A DNA stretch of 64,000 bases from Gramella sp. AN32 (GTDB lineage: Bacteria; Bacteroidota; Bacteroidia; Flavobacteriales; Flavobacteriaceae), in assembly GCF_023718305.1 (NCBI RefSeq), contig NZ_QEYO01000006.1, positions 124,001 to 188,000 of the forward strand, written 5' to 3'. Every line of letters begins with the position of its first letter. The first letter of the stretch is position 1. Positions 53,301 to 62,227 of the stretch are shown here, piece after piece. Made by a program: the position numbers and the translations under genes. Below the pieces are notes generated by a model, which searched no databases, was not told where the DNA came from, and saw nothing but the letters and a program-made list of their open reading frames with translations.

Positions 53301-55160
53301 GGTTTAATGAGTGAAGTTTTTCCGGAACTGGAAATTCGTAAAACTTCAGCGCCTAAAGTTAGAAAGCTTCAGGAGGAATTTTTACAAGTAGAGGATCAAA
53401 AAAGTGCATACTACGAGGAAAATATAGCTACTGAATCGGCGGGAGATTTTATGAATGCTTTTCAAAATTACCCGCTTCTAAAAGGACAGCAAACCAATTT
53501 GTACAAATGTGTTCTGGAAAATGGTTTTCATTGGATTTCAGAAAATGGATATTTAGGGCTCTTGCACCCTGAAGGTGTATATGATGATCCCAAAGGTCAG
53601 TATTTGAGAAGAGAGGTATATAAAAGATTAAAATATCATTTTCAGTTTATCAATGTATTTAACCTTTTTGCTGAAGTCCATCATCGTCTTACTTATTCCA
53701 TAAATATCTATCGAGGAAGAATTAAACAGCCTGATTTCTATTCAATAAATAATTTATTAATTCCTCAAGCCATTGATCTTTACTTTAGATCTGAAGAGGA
53801 AGTAGATTTATCTCCAATGATATATGATGAACAGACGAGAAAGTATAGGTGGAATCTGAATGGTAATAAAAAAAGAATCATTCGCATTACAGAAAAAGAA
53901 CTTAGGTCAATAGGTGAAGTTTTTGAAAATACGAAGGACTACTCTTCTATTAAATTGGTAACTATTCATTCCAGTGCGGTTTTAAAAGTAATAGAAAAAT
54001 TTAGTGATTGGAGCCAAAAACTAAAATTTAAAAATCCTGCTTTCAGCGAGGGTTTCCATGAAACGAGTGATATAACTAAACATATAATAAGTCGAGAAAC
54101 AAAGTTTCCGAATGTTATAAAAAATGAACTAATTTTTTCCGGTCCTCATATCACGGTCAGTAACCCTCTATTTAAAACTCCACAAGTCAATTGTTCCGAA
54201 AATTCACATTATGATTATATTGATTTGGAAGAAGAGAATCTTCAATTTCTACCAAGAACCAATTATGTTCCTGATATAGCTTTTTTGGAAAAAATGGAGA
54301 ACGATCGAAAATTTAAGAACTGGTTAGAATCTTATAAAATTGGTTTTCGTAAAATGTTAAGTCTGGAAAGTGAGCGTACTCTCCAACCAGCATTACTGCC
54401 AAGAAAATCGGGACACGTCAATGGAGTGCTTTCTCTTTCTCTAAATAAGTCAGAAGATTTATTGGAATTTTTAGGTCTTTCAAGTTCTATCATTTATGAC
54501 TTCTTAATTAAAACAATTGGATCAACCAATTTGTACGGAAGCAGGTTGGAAAATCTACCTGTTGCTATTAATGAGGATGTATTCCAACATATTGCTATAA
54601 GAACACTTAAATTAAATTGTGTTAATGACTTATATAGTGATTTCTGGAAGGAAAACTTAAGATTAACTTCTACAAAAGGTGGTTGGAGTAAAGAAGATGA
54701 AAGGCTGGAAAATATTACTTCTGATCGGAAAGATTTAGTTCAGCCTCTACGGAATCTTTATTCTAGAAGACAGGCATTAGTTGAAATTGATGTCTTAACT
54801 GCAATCGCTTTAAACTTAGACTTAGAGGATTTAATAGAAATTTATAATATTCAATTTCCTATTTCTAAAAAATTCGAAAAAGATACTTGGTATGATAAAA
54901 AAGGAAAGATTGTGTTCACTCCAAGTAGTAAGACCTTAAAAGGTGTCGGTCTGGATCGTAAAGAGTGGGAGAGCATCAAGGAAATGAAAGCCGGTGAGAC
55001 CTACGAACATACCATAGAAAAAAGCGAACTCTACCACGGCAAAAAAGTCACTTACTACGCTCCCTTTGATAAGTGTGACCGCGTAGCAGATTATAAACTG
55101 GCCTGGGCGCATTTTGAGAAAATTTTTGAAACAGACAACCAAACTAAGAATGAAGAATAA
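50328..55160 (+). CDS. Giant adenine-specific DNA methyltransferase (Eco57I/DrmMI/PglX-like)
   Basis: 1610 residues. Motif I is LEPAMGAAAF (580-589, a variant of DPAxGSGxF), NVYGVDLNPTAVELGKLSLWL follows, and the catalytic motif IV is GNPPW (N980-W983). FYAESRSDLDILP and INQLGSVYESLLAF are typical of Eco57I-type enzymes. A long insert (700-960) and a 600-residue C-terminal part should hold target recognition. No clear PD-(D/E)XK nuclease motif was seen at the N-terminus, so it reads as a modification enzyme of a BREX- or DISARM-like system. The 3' end is duplicated after mcrC. Confidence 0.85.
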   Translation: MIKFIQNTGDFFSSNYFDEDFPKKVLEKTGYAAEDQKFFQKRISGLKDKYFRYKQLLIDGKLRTKDRITETHNFHTSVLNALGYPGDHPEYDSLFHVNETVVLPVRNTLYRGEQPHLMVMEMQPLFKDGDEDPDGLFEQQYHSEEESSQNPPQKYHRSQWSNVFKVPEGLKISPMVVNEAVSKLFLMEMHQRPKFILLMAGNRYFLLEQEKWFRGSYLEFDLEELFNETVVKKDYYALFYALLAKETLAPGSEIVLMEQLEEDSHKSAYEVTKDLKEGVIHAVEALANEAVFSWKDQNLDLEEIDADTLKNECLNYVYRLLFLFYAESRSDLDILPADDAVYQHGYSLEMLRDLEQVPLNTASSQNGYFFHESLSRLFYLLSTGYREKDGQNRSFKVRHLDSPLFDESKLSILPRVQIRNVIWQDIILQLSLSRKKKGKTRGRISYANLGINQLGSVYESLLAFRGFFADSDYIEVHRKRKGNETSARVAQKDGSYLVPRSRRDDFHEDEVYIEKTGEMKVIKKGTFIYRLSGRDRQKSASYYTPEVLTQTTVKYTLKPILERVKNGEMKAGELLELKILEPAMGAAAFHNEVINQLAEAYLLYRQEEKKEKVAPDKYREELQKIKAYIALNNVYGVDLNPTAVELGKLSLWLNVIHKDMQTPFFGYRLGVGNAVVGAWLKVFRSKDFLFDTNDKRAKKRWWEKAPKHLQFGVTKIKRRDDEIYHFLLPDANMVPSAGIKLLKGEYPDEAKHVSDWKKDFCAPIRGNEFERLQKISEAIDYLLEEHYLIQSSINRETQIKEEFFGAYETDEQIKLKAKSYDEKEQLAKKRNQTNAPYYKLKLIMDYWCSLWFWDVRNATHLPSRTEWYDDIDNILNVDLEALEEAQRKKEEKEVFEELPIQGRLFGEEAHEPSLKNYKKDKTFVQASMLALLKKRPTSLFTNRRSEIVNELAEKHRYFHYQLEFIEVFKERGGFDVAVGNPPWLKVTFEEKGLMSEVFPELEIRKTSAPKVRKLQEEFLQVEDQKSAYYEENIATESAGDFMNAFQNYPLLKGQQTNLYKCVLENGFHWISENGYLGLLHPEGVYDDPKGQYLRREVYKRLKYHFQFINVFNLFAEVHHRLTYSINIYRGRIKQPDFYSINNLLIPQAIDLYFRSEEEVDLSPMIYDEQTRKYRWNLNGNKKRIIRITEKELRSIGEVFENTKDYSSIKLVTIHSSAVLKVIEKFSDWSQKLKFKNPAFSEGFHETSDITKHIISRETKFPNVIKNELIFSGPHITVSNPLFKTPQVNCSENSHYDYIDLEEENLQFLPRTNYVPDIAFLEKMENDRKFKNWLESYKIGFRKMLSLESERTLQPALLPRKSGHVNGVLSLSLNKSEDLLEFLGLSSSIIYDFLIKTIGSTNLYGSRLENLPVAINEDVFQHIAIRTLKLNCVNDLYSDFWKENLRLTSTKGGWSKEDERLENITSDRKDLVQPLRNLYSRRQALVEIDVLTAIALNLDLEDLIEIYNIQFPISKKFEKDTWYDKKGKIVFTPSSKTLKGVGLDRKEWESIKEMKAGETYEHTIEKSELYHGKKVTYYAPFDKCDRVADYKLAWAHFEKIFETDNQTKNEE
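55101..55129 (+). repeat. 29-bp direct repeat, copy 1 (methyltransferase 3' end)
   Basis: Begins GCCTGGGCGCATTTTGAGAA and encodes AWAHFEKIF. The second copy at 58380-58408 differs by one base in 29. The two copies bracket the mcrBC pair. Confidence 0.9.
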
Positions 55161-56895
55161 ACTACAGTTATATTTTGATTATTTTAAAGAGCATTATGGG
55201 GCCAGGGAATGGAGATGGTATAAAACCCTTGCTTATCGAATAGATATAATTCAAAGGATTAGGGCAGAACTTAAAAAAATAGCTAATTACGAAAGTTTAA
55301 GTGAAGAGGAAAAAACTGCAGAATTAAATAATGTATTTAATAATGCCTCTTTTCCACCACCAGAGAATCTTTCTAAAAGATATGTTTATGAAATAGAGTC
55401 ACTTGAAGACTTTCTTAATGCCTATTTTTTTGATCAGGACAATGGTGTTGGTAATGTTCAACAAGGGTCGGTTTGGGACACTAGTGATAACCCTCATAAA
55501 ACTGAAGTTATAGATAATGCCAATTCTTCATTAATTTTTAAAGTGTTGACCTCGAAGAAGGATGAAGCTTTTGATCTACTATCTAATAATCTTTTAAGAG
55601 TGAAGAATGGGAAATCCTATAAAGCTGTGATTTTCCGATTTTTGCGGGTTCTGTTTCCAGAAGATTTTGTTTCACCCGATGCTCCGGGGAAATTAGAGGA
55701 TCTAAAAAAGGCTATAGCATCTAAATTAAACATCAAGGTTGATGGAGATTATTTAAATCAACATTTGGAGTTAAGCAATTTGGTAGACACCGAAGATTTT
55801 GTTTTAAAACAGATGTTTTTCTGGGTATTACCGGATATGTTGGACAATGAAATAAATTTGAAAAAAGGGCTTATATATTACGGAGCTCCGGGAACCGGGA
55901 AAACGTATAGATCTGAAATAAGAGCAAAGGAAATAATCGATGCGCATCGCATTAAGATTGGAAAAGAAATAGGTAAGAATTACGCTATACAAACTGTCCA
56001 GTTCCATCCCAGTTATTCCTATGAAGATTTCTTTGAAGGGATAAGACCAAATAATGGTGGCGGTTTAAAGCTATTTAATGGTTCGTTTAAACACTTCTGC
56101 AAAAAAAACGGGGAAAAGGAGTTAGCATTATTCAGGGATGAGGATTTTCTCCATAACGAGGATTTTAAAAGAAAAGATTTTGATTTTTCCCGTATCAGGA
56201 TTAATGACCTAAATAAAGAACAGAAAGAAATTTTAGGAATAAGTAATTTGGATCTTGCACCAGGTATAACTATTCAGGAGGTCATTGAACCTGCTTTCTT
56301 TATCATAGATGAGATTAACCGTGCGGAACTGTCAAAGGTCTTTGGCGAATTAATGCTGAGTTTAGAATATCGTGGTTATAAGGGTAGAATTAAGACACAA
56401 TACTCACATTTATGTGAAGATGATGGCAGTGATTCAGCCTTCTTATGGGAAGAAGGAGAAAACTGGTTCTTTGTGCCTCAAAACATTTATCTGCTTGGTA
56501 CAATGAATACCATAGACAGATCTGTAGACGCATTTGACTTTGCTCTACGCCGTCGCTTTATGTGGGAAGAAGTAGAACCTGATTACGAAGTTGTGGTTAG
56601 AGAACTTTCTAAAGCCGGATGGAATGATTGGGCTGAAAAACTTTCGAATTCTCTTCAGGCATTAAATGAGAAAATTGAAAATGATGAGGTCTTGGATAAA
56701 CACTATAAAATTGGTCACGCTTATGTGCTGGAGTTAATAAAGTTGAGGCCTGAGAAATTTAATAATCTAAACCACGTGAAAGGCTTTTTATGGGGTAATT
56801 TTATTAACCCACTTCTTGAAGAGTATCTCAGAGGGCTGGGAGATGATAAAAAGACTAGTGAAAAAATAAAAACCTTTAAAACGTCTTTTCATTGA
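55150..56895 (+). CDS. mcrB: McrB-like AAA+ GTPase subunit
   Basis: 581 residues from ATG 55150, which overlaps the methyltransferase end by 11 bp (a TTG or ATG at 55114 lies deeper in that gene). The N-terminal 230 residues are a helical, target-binding-type region. The motor has GAPGTGKT (245-252), IIDEINRAELSKVFGE (Walker B), and LGTMNTIDRSVDAFDFALRRRF with the NTxDRS form that marks McrB. With McrC it makes a nuclease that reads DNA by its N-terminal domain, normally modified cytosine. Its N-terminus is not a known modified-base domain to my eye. Confidence 0.92.
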   Translation: MKNKLQLYFDYFKEHYGAREWRWYKTLAYRIDIIQRIRAELKKIANYESLSEEEKTAELNNVFNNASFPPPENLSKRYVYEIESLEDFLNAYFFDQDNGVGNVQQGSVWDTSDNPHKTEVIDNANSSLIFKVLTSKKDEAFDLLSNNLLRVKNGKSYKAVIFRFLRVLFPEDFVSPDAPGKLEDLKKAIASKLNIKVDGDYLNQHLELSNLVDTEDFVLKQMFFWVLPDMLDNEINLKKGLIYYGAPGTGKTYRSEIRAKEIIDAHRIKIGKEIGKNYAIQTVQFHPSYSYEDFFEGIRPNNGGGLKLFNGSFKHFCKKNGEKELALFRDEDFLHNEDFKRKDFDFSRIRINDLNKEQKEILGISNLDLAPGITIQEVIEPAFFIIDEINRAELSKVFGELMLSLEYRGYKGRIKTQYSHLCEDDGSDSAFLWEEGENWFFVPQNIYLLGTMNTIDRSVDAFDFALRRRFMWEEVEPDYEVVVRELSKAGWNDWAEKLSNSLQALNEKIENDEVLDKHYKIGHAYVLELIKLRPEKFNNLNHVKGFLWGNFINPLLEEYLRGLGDDKKTSEKIKTFKTSFH

Positions 56896-58298
56896 TGCTA
56901 GCTTCAGAATATTTTAATAGTGAAATAAAAGATAACAGCTTTAAGCCGTACCAACCTGCAGGCTCAATTTCTTTGGATCAAGACTTCAACTGTAGTACCT
57001 ATCGAAAAAAGAAACTAGATATACCATTTATAAGACAAAGAGGTATAATTGATTTTATGCATTCTATAAAACAGCATATTGAGCAAGTTGACCTAAGTTC
57101 TTTTAAGCTAAATTATATTTTAGAAGACCACGAGTTTGATGCGAATAGAGATCAAAAGATCCTTGAAATCACCGGTAGTAAGTATGACGAGATAGATATT
57201 AAAACATTTAATATAGTTGGTTCCTTTTTTTACAAAAACCATCAGTTAAATATCAATTGTCGTTTTGGGAATTCTTTTCTTGAATATATGATTGCTAATA
57301 CCAGCGGGTTTATAGAATTGGAAAACCTTGGAGGTGTAAGTAAGGATGTAGGTTTTGGAGAGTGGATCTTAATACTATACTGGAAAATGCAAATCAAAAA
57401 AGCATTTGCGATGGGTCTTTACAAAACCTATAAGAAGAGAAGTGAAGAACTTTCCACAATAAGAGGAAGTATTGATATCAATGCTTATATAAAAAAGCAA
57501 TATTTTGATGGTAAGACTCAGTGTGCTTTTAACGAACACAGTTATGATAATCATCTTAATTATACCATTCAGAAAGCGTTTAAGAAAATTGCGCGTTCAA
57601 AAAGCAATTTCCTTTTAAAAGATATACAGGAGATCAAACGCACTTTTGACAATTTATATTTTTCACGTACTTCCCAAACTACCTTAAGTACGAAAGTCTC
57701 AAACCCATTTTATCATAAGTATAATGAAGTTTATGAATTGTCCAGAAAGATTATTAATGATGAGTTTCTAAGTTTTCGAAACCCCGACTCCGAGTTTTCT
57801 GCCTTTGTTTTTGATATTTCTCTTTTATTCGAACATCATATTCGGAAAATATTAAAGGGGAGATTTGAATTAGCTGAAAAAAATAAGACGGAGTTTAAGG
57901 TACCAAATGGTATAAGTGAAAATCATTTATTTCCTGATGTAGTTATTGAACATACTGAAAAGGAAATAAGTTTATTTGATGTTAAGTATAAACGGTTTTA
58001 TACAGAAGGGAATTTCGCCGGGGTCCTTCGGGAAGACAGGTTTCAGCTTATTAGTTATTTAGCCTATTACAGCAGCAGATACAATATAAGAAAATGCGGT
58101 TTTATCTATTCTTGTGATGAAGAGGATTATGATAAGCTTGTTAACTCCATCAATAGGAATCAATCTATAAAGGTTGGGGAAAAAGAAATTTCTTTTGAGG
58201 TTCATTTTTATAAAGTAAGTAAGGATTTAAATCTACAGAGGGATTTTGATAAGAAATTTCAACGAAATTTTGATTTGAAAATGAAAATATGTGCCTAG
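56895..58298 (+). CDS. mcrC: McrC nuclease subunit
   Basis: 467 residues starting at ATG 56895, overlapping the mcrB stop by one base (TGATG). The N-terminal half is the McrC stalk region that contacts McrB (HQLNINCRFGNSFLEYMIANTSGFIELENLGG). The nuclease core is near the C-terminus: ENHLFPDVVIEHTEKEISLFDVKYKRFY, with Asp and DxK of a PD-(D/E)XK site, then FQLISYLAYYSS. It cuts DNA when McrB moves on it. Intact length for the family. Confidence 0.9.
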   Translation: MLASEYFNSEIKDNSFKPYQPAGSISLDQDFNCSTYRKKKLDIPFIRQRGIIDFMHSIKQHIEQVDLSSFKLNYILEDHEFDANRDQKILEITGSKYDEIDIKTFNIVGSFFYKNHQLNINCRFGNSFLEYMIANTSGFIELENLGGVSKDVGFGEWILILYWKMQIKKAFAMGLYKTYKKRSEELSTIRGSIDINAYIKKQYFDGKTQCAFNEHSYDNHLNYTIQKAFKKIARSKSNFLLKDIQEIKRTFDNLYFSRTSQTTLSTKVSNPFYHKYNEVYELSRKIINDEFLSFRNPDSEFSAFVFDISLLFEHHIRKILKGRFELAEKNKTEFKVPNGISENHLFPDVVIEHTEKEISLFDVKYKRFYTEGNFAGVLREDRFQLISYLAYYSSRYNIRKCGFIYSCDEEDYDKLVNSINRNQSIKVGEKEISFEVHFYKVSKDLNLQRDFDKKFQRNFDLKMKICA

Positions 58299-58301
58299 CC
58301 T

Positions 58302-58418
58302 ATGCAAGTAATTCAAATAGAAGTTCCTGTAAGACTAATCAGTAGTTTGAAAGTTTTTGATAAGCAAAACTTAAAACAGGCCTGGTCGCATTTTGAGAAA
58401 ATTTTTGAGCAGAAATGA
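58302..58418 (+). pseudogene. Vestigial 3' end of a methyltransferase gene after mcrC
   Basis: A 38-codon frame that ends FDKQNLKQAWSHFEKIFEQK. The methyltransferase ends FDKCDRVADYKLAWAHFEKIFE before a different tail. The nucleotide match is 28 of 29 bases at the end. Its TGA overlaps the helicase ATG by ATGA. It looks like the old junction between methyltransferase and helicase genes before mcrBC came in. It could be translated as a tiny peptide, but I do not call it a gene. Confidence 0.7.
58380..58408 (+). repeat. 29-bp direct repeat, copy 2 (before the helicase gene)
   Basis: Begins GCCTGGTCGCATTTTGAGAA and encodes AWSHFEKIF. Matches copy 1 at 55101-55129 except for one base. It lies 7 bp before the exonuclease-RecQ gene start. 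Confidence 0.9.
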
Positions 58419-61400
58419 TAGTACAGGAAGGTGACATATATAATGCGGTAATCAGTTACGTGGGTGATAAAATGAATCACGGGTATGTTGTACTCGTGGA
58501 TAAGTTGGAAGACCTCAACAAACAATTTATTTATGATCGCAACCGTCCCAGCTTTAAGTTTCACCCCGCAAAGGATACTGCTCCGGAGAAATGGCAACTC
58601 GTTGAGGTACAGATCGTAAAAAAGAAATATGGCAAAATAGCGACTATTACCAGGAACACTTATTTTGGGTTAAAGGAAGATGGTGAGGTGGTTAATCCTG
58701 TAGGGGAGTTCTTAAGAGAAAAAAACCAACTGGAGATCAGGAAACCCGAAGAAGACTATCCGGCCCTTGAGGTGAATGCGCCCGTAGATTTCTTTTTGTA
58801 TTATGATGAAAGAAGGCGTCGATTGCTTGCGGAGAACCCGGCGGGAGTAGCCAATGAAGAATCGTTTTACGAAGAATTAAAATCAGATTTTACGCATTTT
58901 ACCAATCAGCTTGATTCCAAAGGGATAATCAAAGCGGGAGAGATAGCGCCACTATTATTAAAGCGAGATAGAGGAGAACTTCTTGTAAAGTACCAATTAG
59001 ATTTTCTGATTAAAAATCTGGAAGCCGAGCAGAATGCTATTTTGAGTCAGTTATTTATTAGCACTTTCATAAATCTTAATCTCGAAAAACCCGATACTGA
59101 AACCTGTATAAGGCTATTAGGAGGTGATAGTTTAGCACTGGTAAGGCTGTGGTTAAAAAAGGATTTGCCAGTAGCATTTTTAGATCCAAAGGCAATTAAG
59201 AAATGGCATTTGGAACAGCAACTTTTCAATAAACTGGAACCAAAAGAATTCGTTGGTTTTTTTCAAAAAATCCAGGATTTCAAGGAGTATTCTCAGCTTC
59301 TGGAATTTGGCCTGGAATCGCTGGAGAACATTTCAGAGCAGGCCCTGCCACACTTCAATAAACTTATAAAGTTTGCCGATAATCAAAACAATTTAAGAAG
59401 TATTCTTTATCAAAATCTGGCTTTTGATAGTTTACTGGATCTATGGCGAAAAGAGGAAATTTCTGAAATTCCCGGAGAGCGGTTAAAAGAGAATTTTAGT
59501 TCATTAAAAGAAGAGGATCGAATAAAATATCTTCAACAAACAGGATGGCCGGAATACTTAAAACTTGTTGAAGAAAAAGAGTCTTCTCAAGTAATCATTG
59601 AGAATTATTTTGTGCATTTTAAGGAGTATTTAAAGAAGGAAATCAATTATTGCTGTTTTGACCTGGAGGTAAATCCGCAAACAAAAAAAATCGAGGAACT
59701 TGCTTTCCGCAATAACAAGGAAATTTTTGAGGAGCTGGATCCCACTGAGGATGATATCAGGCAATTAAAAAACGCCCTCGAACGGGCAGATGTGGTAATA
59801 GGTCAGAACATCAGGGAATTTGATCTGGAAAAACTCTATGGAGATGAGGTGCCGGATCTGGTAATCTGGGACAGCCTGGAAATTGAAGCGATCCTAAGAC
59901 CTGATGCACATTCTTTAGCCCTAAATACCGAACACTATGCTTTAGAAGATGTTGAGCATACCCTCTCATTATTTTACTATCAGTTATACCGAATCTTAGG
60001 AGATGAGTCTCTTCGGAAGTCGATTAAAATTCTGTATAATTTCCACTTTTTAGAAGATCATCAAGCAGCTGCTATTCCTTATTTGAAAATTAAGGATGTT
60101 GCGATTGAAAAACCGGTAAAGAAGCTATTTCATTCAGAAGTATCAGGGATCAATAAAGTGGTTGGAACTATGGTTCCTAAAACCGCAGGGTTAGTCATTT
60201 GCCCAGAACCATTCTGGCCACATTTCAGGGATGATGCTAATTATCATTTTGAAGCAGAAAATCACTTATACAGTCTAAGCCTTGAAAGAGCGAAATGGGA
60301 AGAAAAGCTAGCAGATTTAGCTTTTCTAAGAACTTCTTTAGATCAATTCCATAAATCCTGTGAAACAAAAGGGCATAATCCATACGTGCGGCTTTTAAGT
60401 TCCTATCTGGTACAACAAATCCAGGAACATTTTCCAATTGAACAGATCTGCACTCCATTAAAGTCATTAGGAAAGAAAAGCATCGTTTCGGAATGGGATT
60501 TTGAGAAAAACTCAGAAGCATTACTCGAAGGAAGAAGTGAGAAAGAAGTGGTGCAGTTGGGAAGCGATCTTTGGCCTTTCACTTCAAAACGAAATTTTGG
60601 CGAATTCACGCAGCAGGAACTTTCTGTTACCGAAGAAGGGAATGCCTTATGGGTTCGATTTTCCAACGGCAGGTCTTATGCGCCTATCAGTAAAAAACTG
60701 GCTGAGGGGCTTGCTAAGGAGGTTTCCGGAGATCATTTCTGGATTGAACGGGAAGGCCTGGATAAATATATTCTTTGGGGGAGCAACGCAGGTGTTTTAG
60801 ATGAGAGATTTGCCAGCGTGAAAGCAGGGGATTTTTATACGAAAGGCAGCGGAATGGGTGCTAAGGATGCAAGATTTATAAAATACTCCAATAATGCCAG
60901 TAGCCGGTTAATGGATCTTAATCCTGAAACTCTCTACAGGGATAAATACTGGGATGTTAAGCTCAAAACATTGATACAACTTCTTGGCAGCGGAAGGTTA
61001 GAAAAGGATAAATGTGTTTTAATTGTCTCGAGACCGGAAGAGGTAGATACCTTAACTAAAATCATAAGAAAGCTGGGAGGTTGGTTTTCCCCTAGTTTGA
61101 AATCAAATTTAAGGCGGCGATTAGAGCGGTTAGTTGAGGAGGAAAAAGGAATAATGATAGTGGCCCAGGAAGATTTTGAGCAACTATTAAGTTACCCACT
61201 TAGTGAAGGAATTCTATATGTTATAGAATCGCTTTCCCTGGAGGAATTAAAAGAAATTTCCGGAATTAACCGGGCAAACGAACTTACCGCTTCTATTGAT
61301 GATGAAGAAGGAGACACAGAAAGTGAAGGGATGGAATTACCTCATCTTTCGAGTGTAGCAGGATCAATGGCCAGGCTGAATAAATATTATGATTGGATGA

Positions 61401-62227
61401 TGTTCCGAATGGCGCTTCAGCACCAGCAAAATGAATTGCTGGTGATGGATCCACGGGCAAATTCCAGTTTATTTGACAGTTTTAAATGCAAAGCACTACC
61501 GGTAGATTTTAAAGAAATCGTTGAAGGGAAAAGTCGAGTATTTGAAATAATCAGGGAGCTAACCAGCTCGTGGCTGTATGCACCAAGAGAATTTGAGTAT
61601 GGAAGTCTACAGGAGCATTTAGACAGAATTTCAGCAGCCTTAATAGACGGTTACGCTTTTAAACCAGAGCAAAAAGATTATTTGGATATTATTTTCCCGG
61701 CAAAAGATGATGTATTGGTAACCTTACCTACCGGAGTTGGGAAATCGGTTTTATTCCAGGGGCCTGCTCTCTACAGATCGAGTTTTACCGGAAAGATGAG
61801 TATAGTCGTTACTCCGTTGAAAGCCTTAATGGAAGATCACGTGATGGGATTATGGAAAAAAGGATTTTGGAATGGGGTTGAATACATCAATGCTGATAAA
61901 GGAGCGGAGGTTAAGGATATTTACAGGAAGATAGCCGGGGGGCAGTTATTGATGGTTTTTGTAACACCGGAGCGCTTCAGGTCTAAAGGTTTTGTATGGG
62001 CTTTAGAACAGCGGATGAAAATTGACGGAGGGCTTGAGTATTTTATTTTTGATGAGGCCCACTGTATTTCTCAATGGGGTAGTGAATTCAGACCAGATTA
62101 TTTTTATTGTGCCCAACAGATAAAGCAAATTCGTAAAACCTATCCTTCGCCATTATTGCTTTTATCGGCCACAGTTACCAAGCAAGTTGCCTCACATTTA
62201 GAACACGCCTTGTATGAAGAAGTTTAA
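58415..62227 (+). CDS. Exonuclease-RecQ-like helicase, N-terminal and DEAD part
   Basis: 1270 residues. The first 80 look like an OB or cold-shock-type fold (DIYNAVISYVGDKMNHGYVVLVDK). Near 412 a DEDD 3'-5' exonuclease begins: CCFDLEVNPQTKKIEELAF (DxE), VVIGQNIREFDLEKL (Asp) and HYALEDVEHTLSLFY (Asp). After about 1070 comes the RecQ-type motor: KPEQKDYLDIIF, TLPTGVGKSVLFQGPAL (Walker A near 1106), FDEAHCISQWGSEFRPDYF (Walker B plus the RecQ aromatic-rich loop), LLSATVT. The frame stops there, before helicase domain 2, which continues in the next frame with a 14-bp overlap. Confidence 0.82.
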   Translation: MIVQEGDIYNAVISYVGDKMNHGYVVLVDKLEDLNKQFIYDRNRPSFKFHPAKDTAPEKWQLVEVQIVKKKYGKIATITRNTYFGLKEDGEVVNPVGEFLREKNQLEIRKPEEDYPALEVNAPVDFFLYYDERRRRLLAENPAGVANEESFYEELKSDFTHFTNQLDSKGIIKAGEIAPLLLKRDRGELLVKYQLDFLIKNLEAEQNAILSQLFISTFINLNLEKPDTETCIRLLGGDSLALVRLWLKKDLPVAFLDPKAIKKWHLEQQLFNKLEPKEFVGFFQKIQDFKEYSQLLEFGLESLENISEQALPHFNKLIKFADNQNNLRSILYQNLAFDSLLDLWRKEEISEIPGERLKENFSSLKEEDRIKYLQQTGWPEYLKLVEEKESSQVIIENYFVHFKEYLKKEINYCCFDLEVNPQTKKIEELAFRNNKEIFEELDPTEDDIRQLKNALERADVVIGQNIREFDLEKLYGDEVPDLVIWDSLEIEAILRPDAHSLALNTEHYALEDVEHTLSLFYYQLYRILGDESLRKSIKILYNFHFLEDHQAAAIPYLKIKDVAIEKPVKKLFHSEVSGINKVVGTMVPKTAGLVICPEPFWPHFRDDANYHFEAENHLYSLSLERAKWEEKLADLAFLRTSLDQFHKSCETKGHNPYVRLLSSYLVQQIQEHFPIEQICTPLKSLGKKSIVSEWDFEKNSEALLEGRSEKEVVQLGSDLWPFTSKRNFGEFTQQELSVTEEGNALWVRFSNGRSYAPISKKLAEGLAKEVSGDHFWIEREGLDKYILWGSNAGVLDERFASVKAGDFYTKGSGMGAKDARFIKYSNNASSRLMDLNPETLYRDKYWDVKLKTLIQLLGSGRLEKDKCVLIVSRPEEVDTLTKIIRKLGGWFSPSLKSNLRRRLERLVEEEKGIMIVAQEDFEQLLSYPLSEGILYVIESLSLEELKEISGINRANELTASIDDEEGDTESEGMELPHLSSVAGSMARLNKYYDWMMFRMALQHQQNELLVMDPRANSSLFDSFKCKALPVDFKEIVEGKSRVFEIIRELTSSWLYAPREFEYGSLQEHLDRISAALIDGYAFKPEQKDYLDIIFPAKDDVLVTLPTGVGKSVLFQGPALYRSSFTGKMSIVVTPLKALMEDHVMGLWKKGFWNGVEYINADKGAEVKDIYRKIAGGQLLMVFVTPERFRSKGFVWALEQRMKIDGGLEYFIFDEAHCISQWGSEFRPDYFYCAQQIKQIRKTYPSPLLLLSATVTKQVASHLEHALYEEV

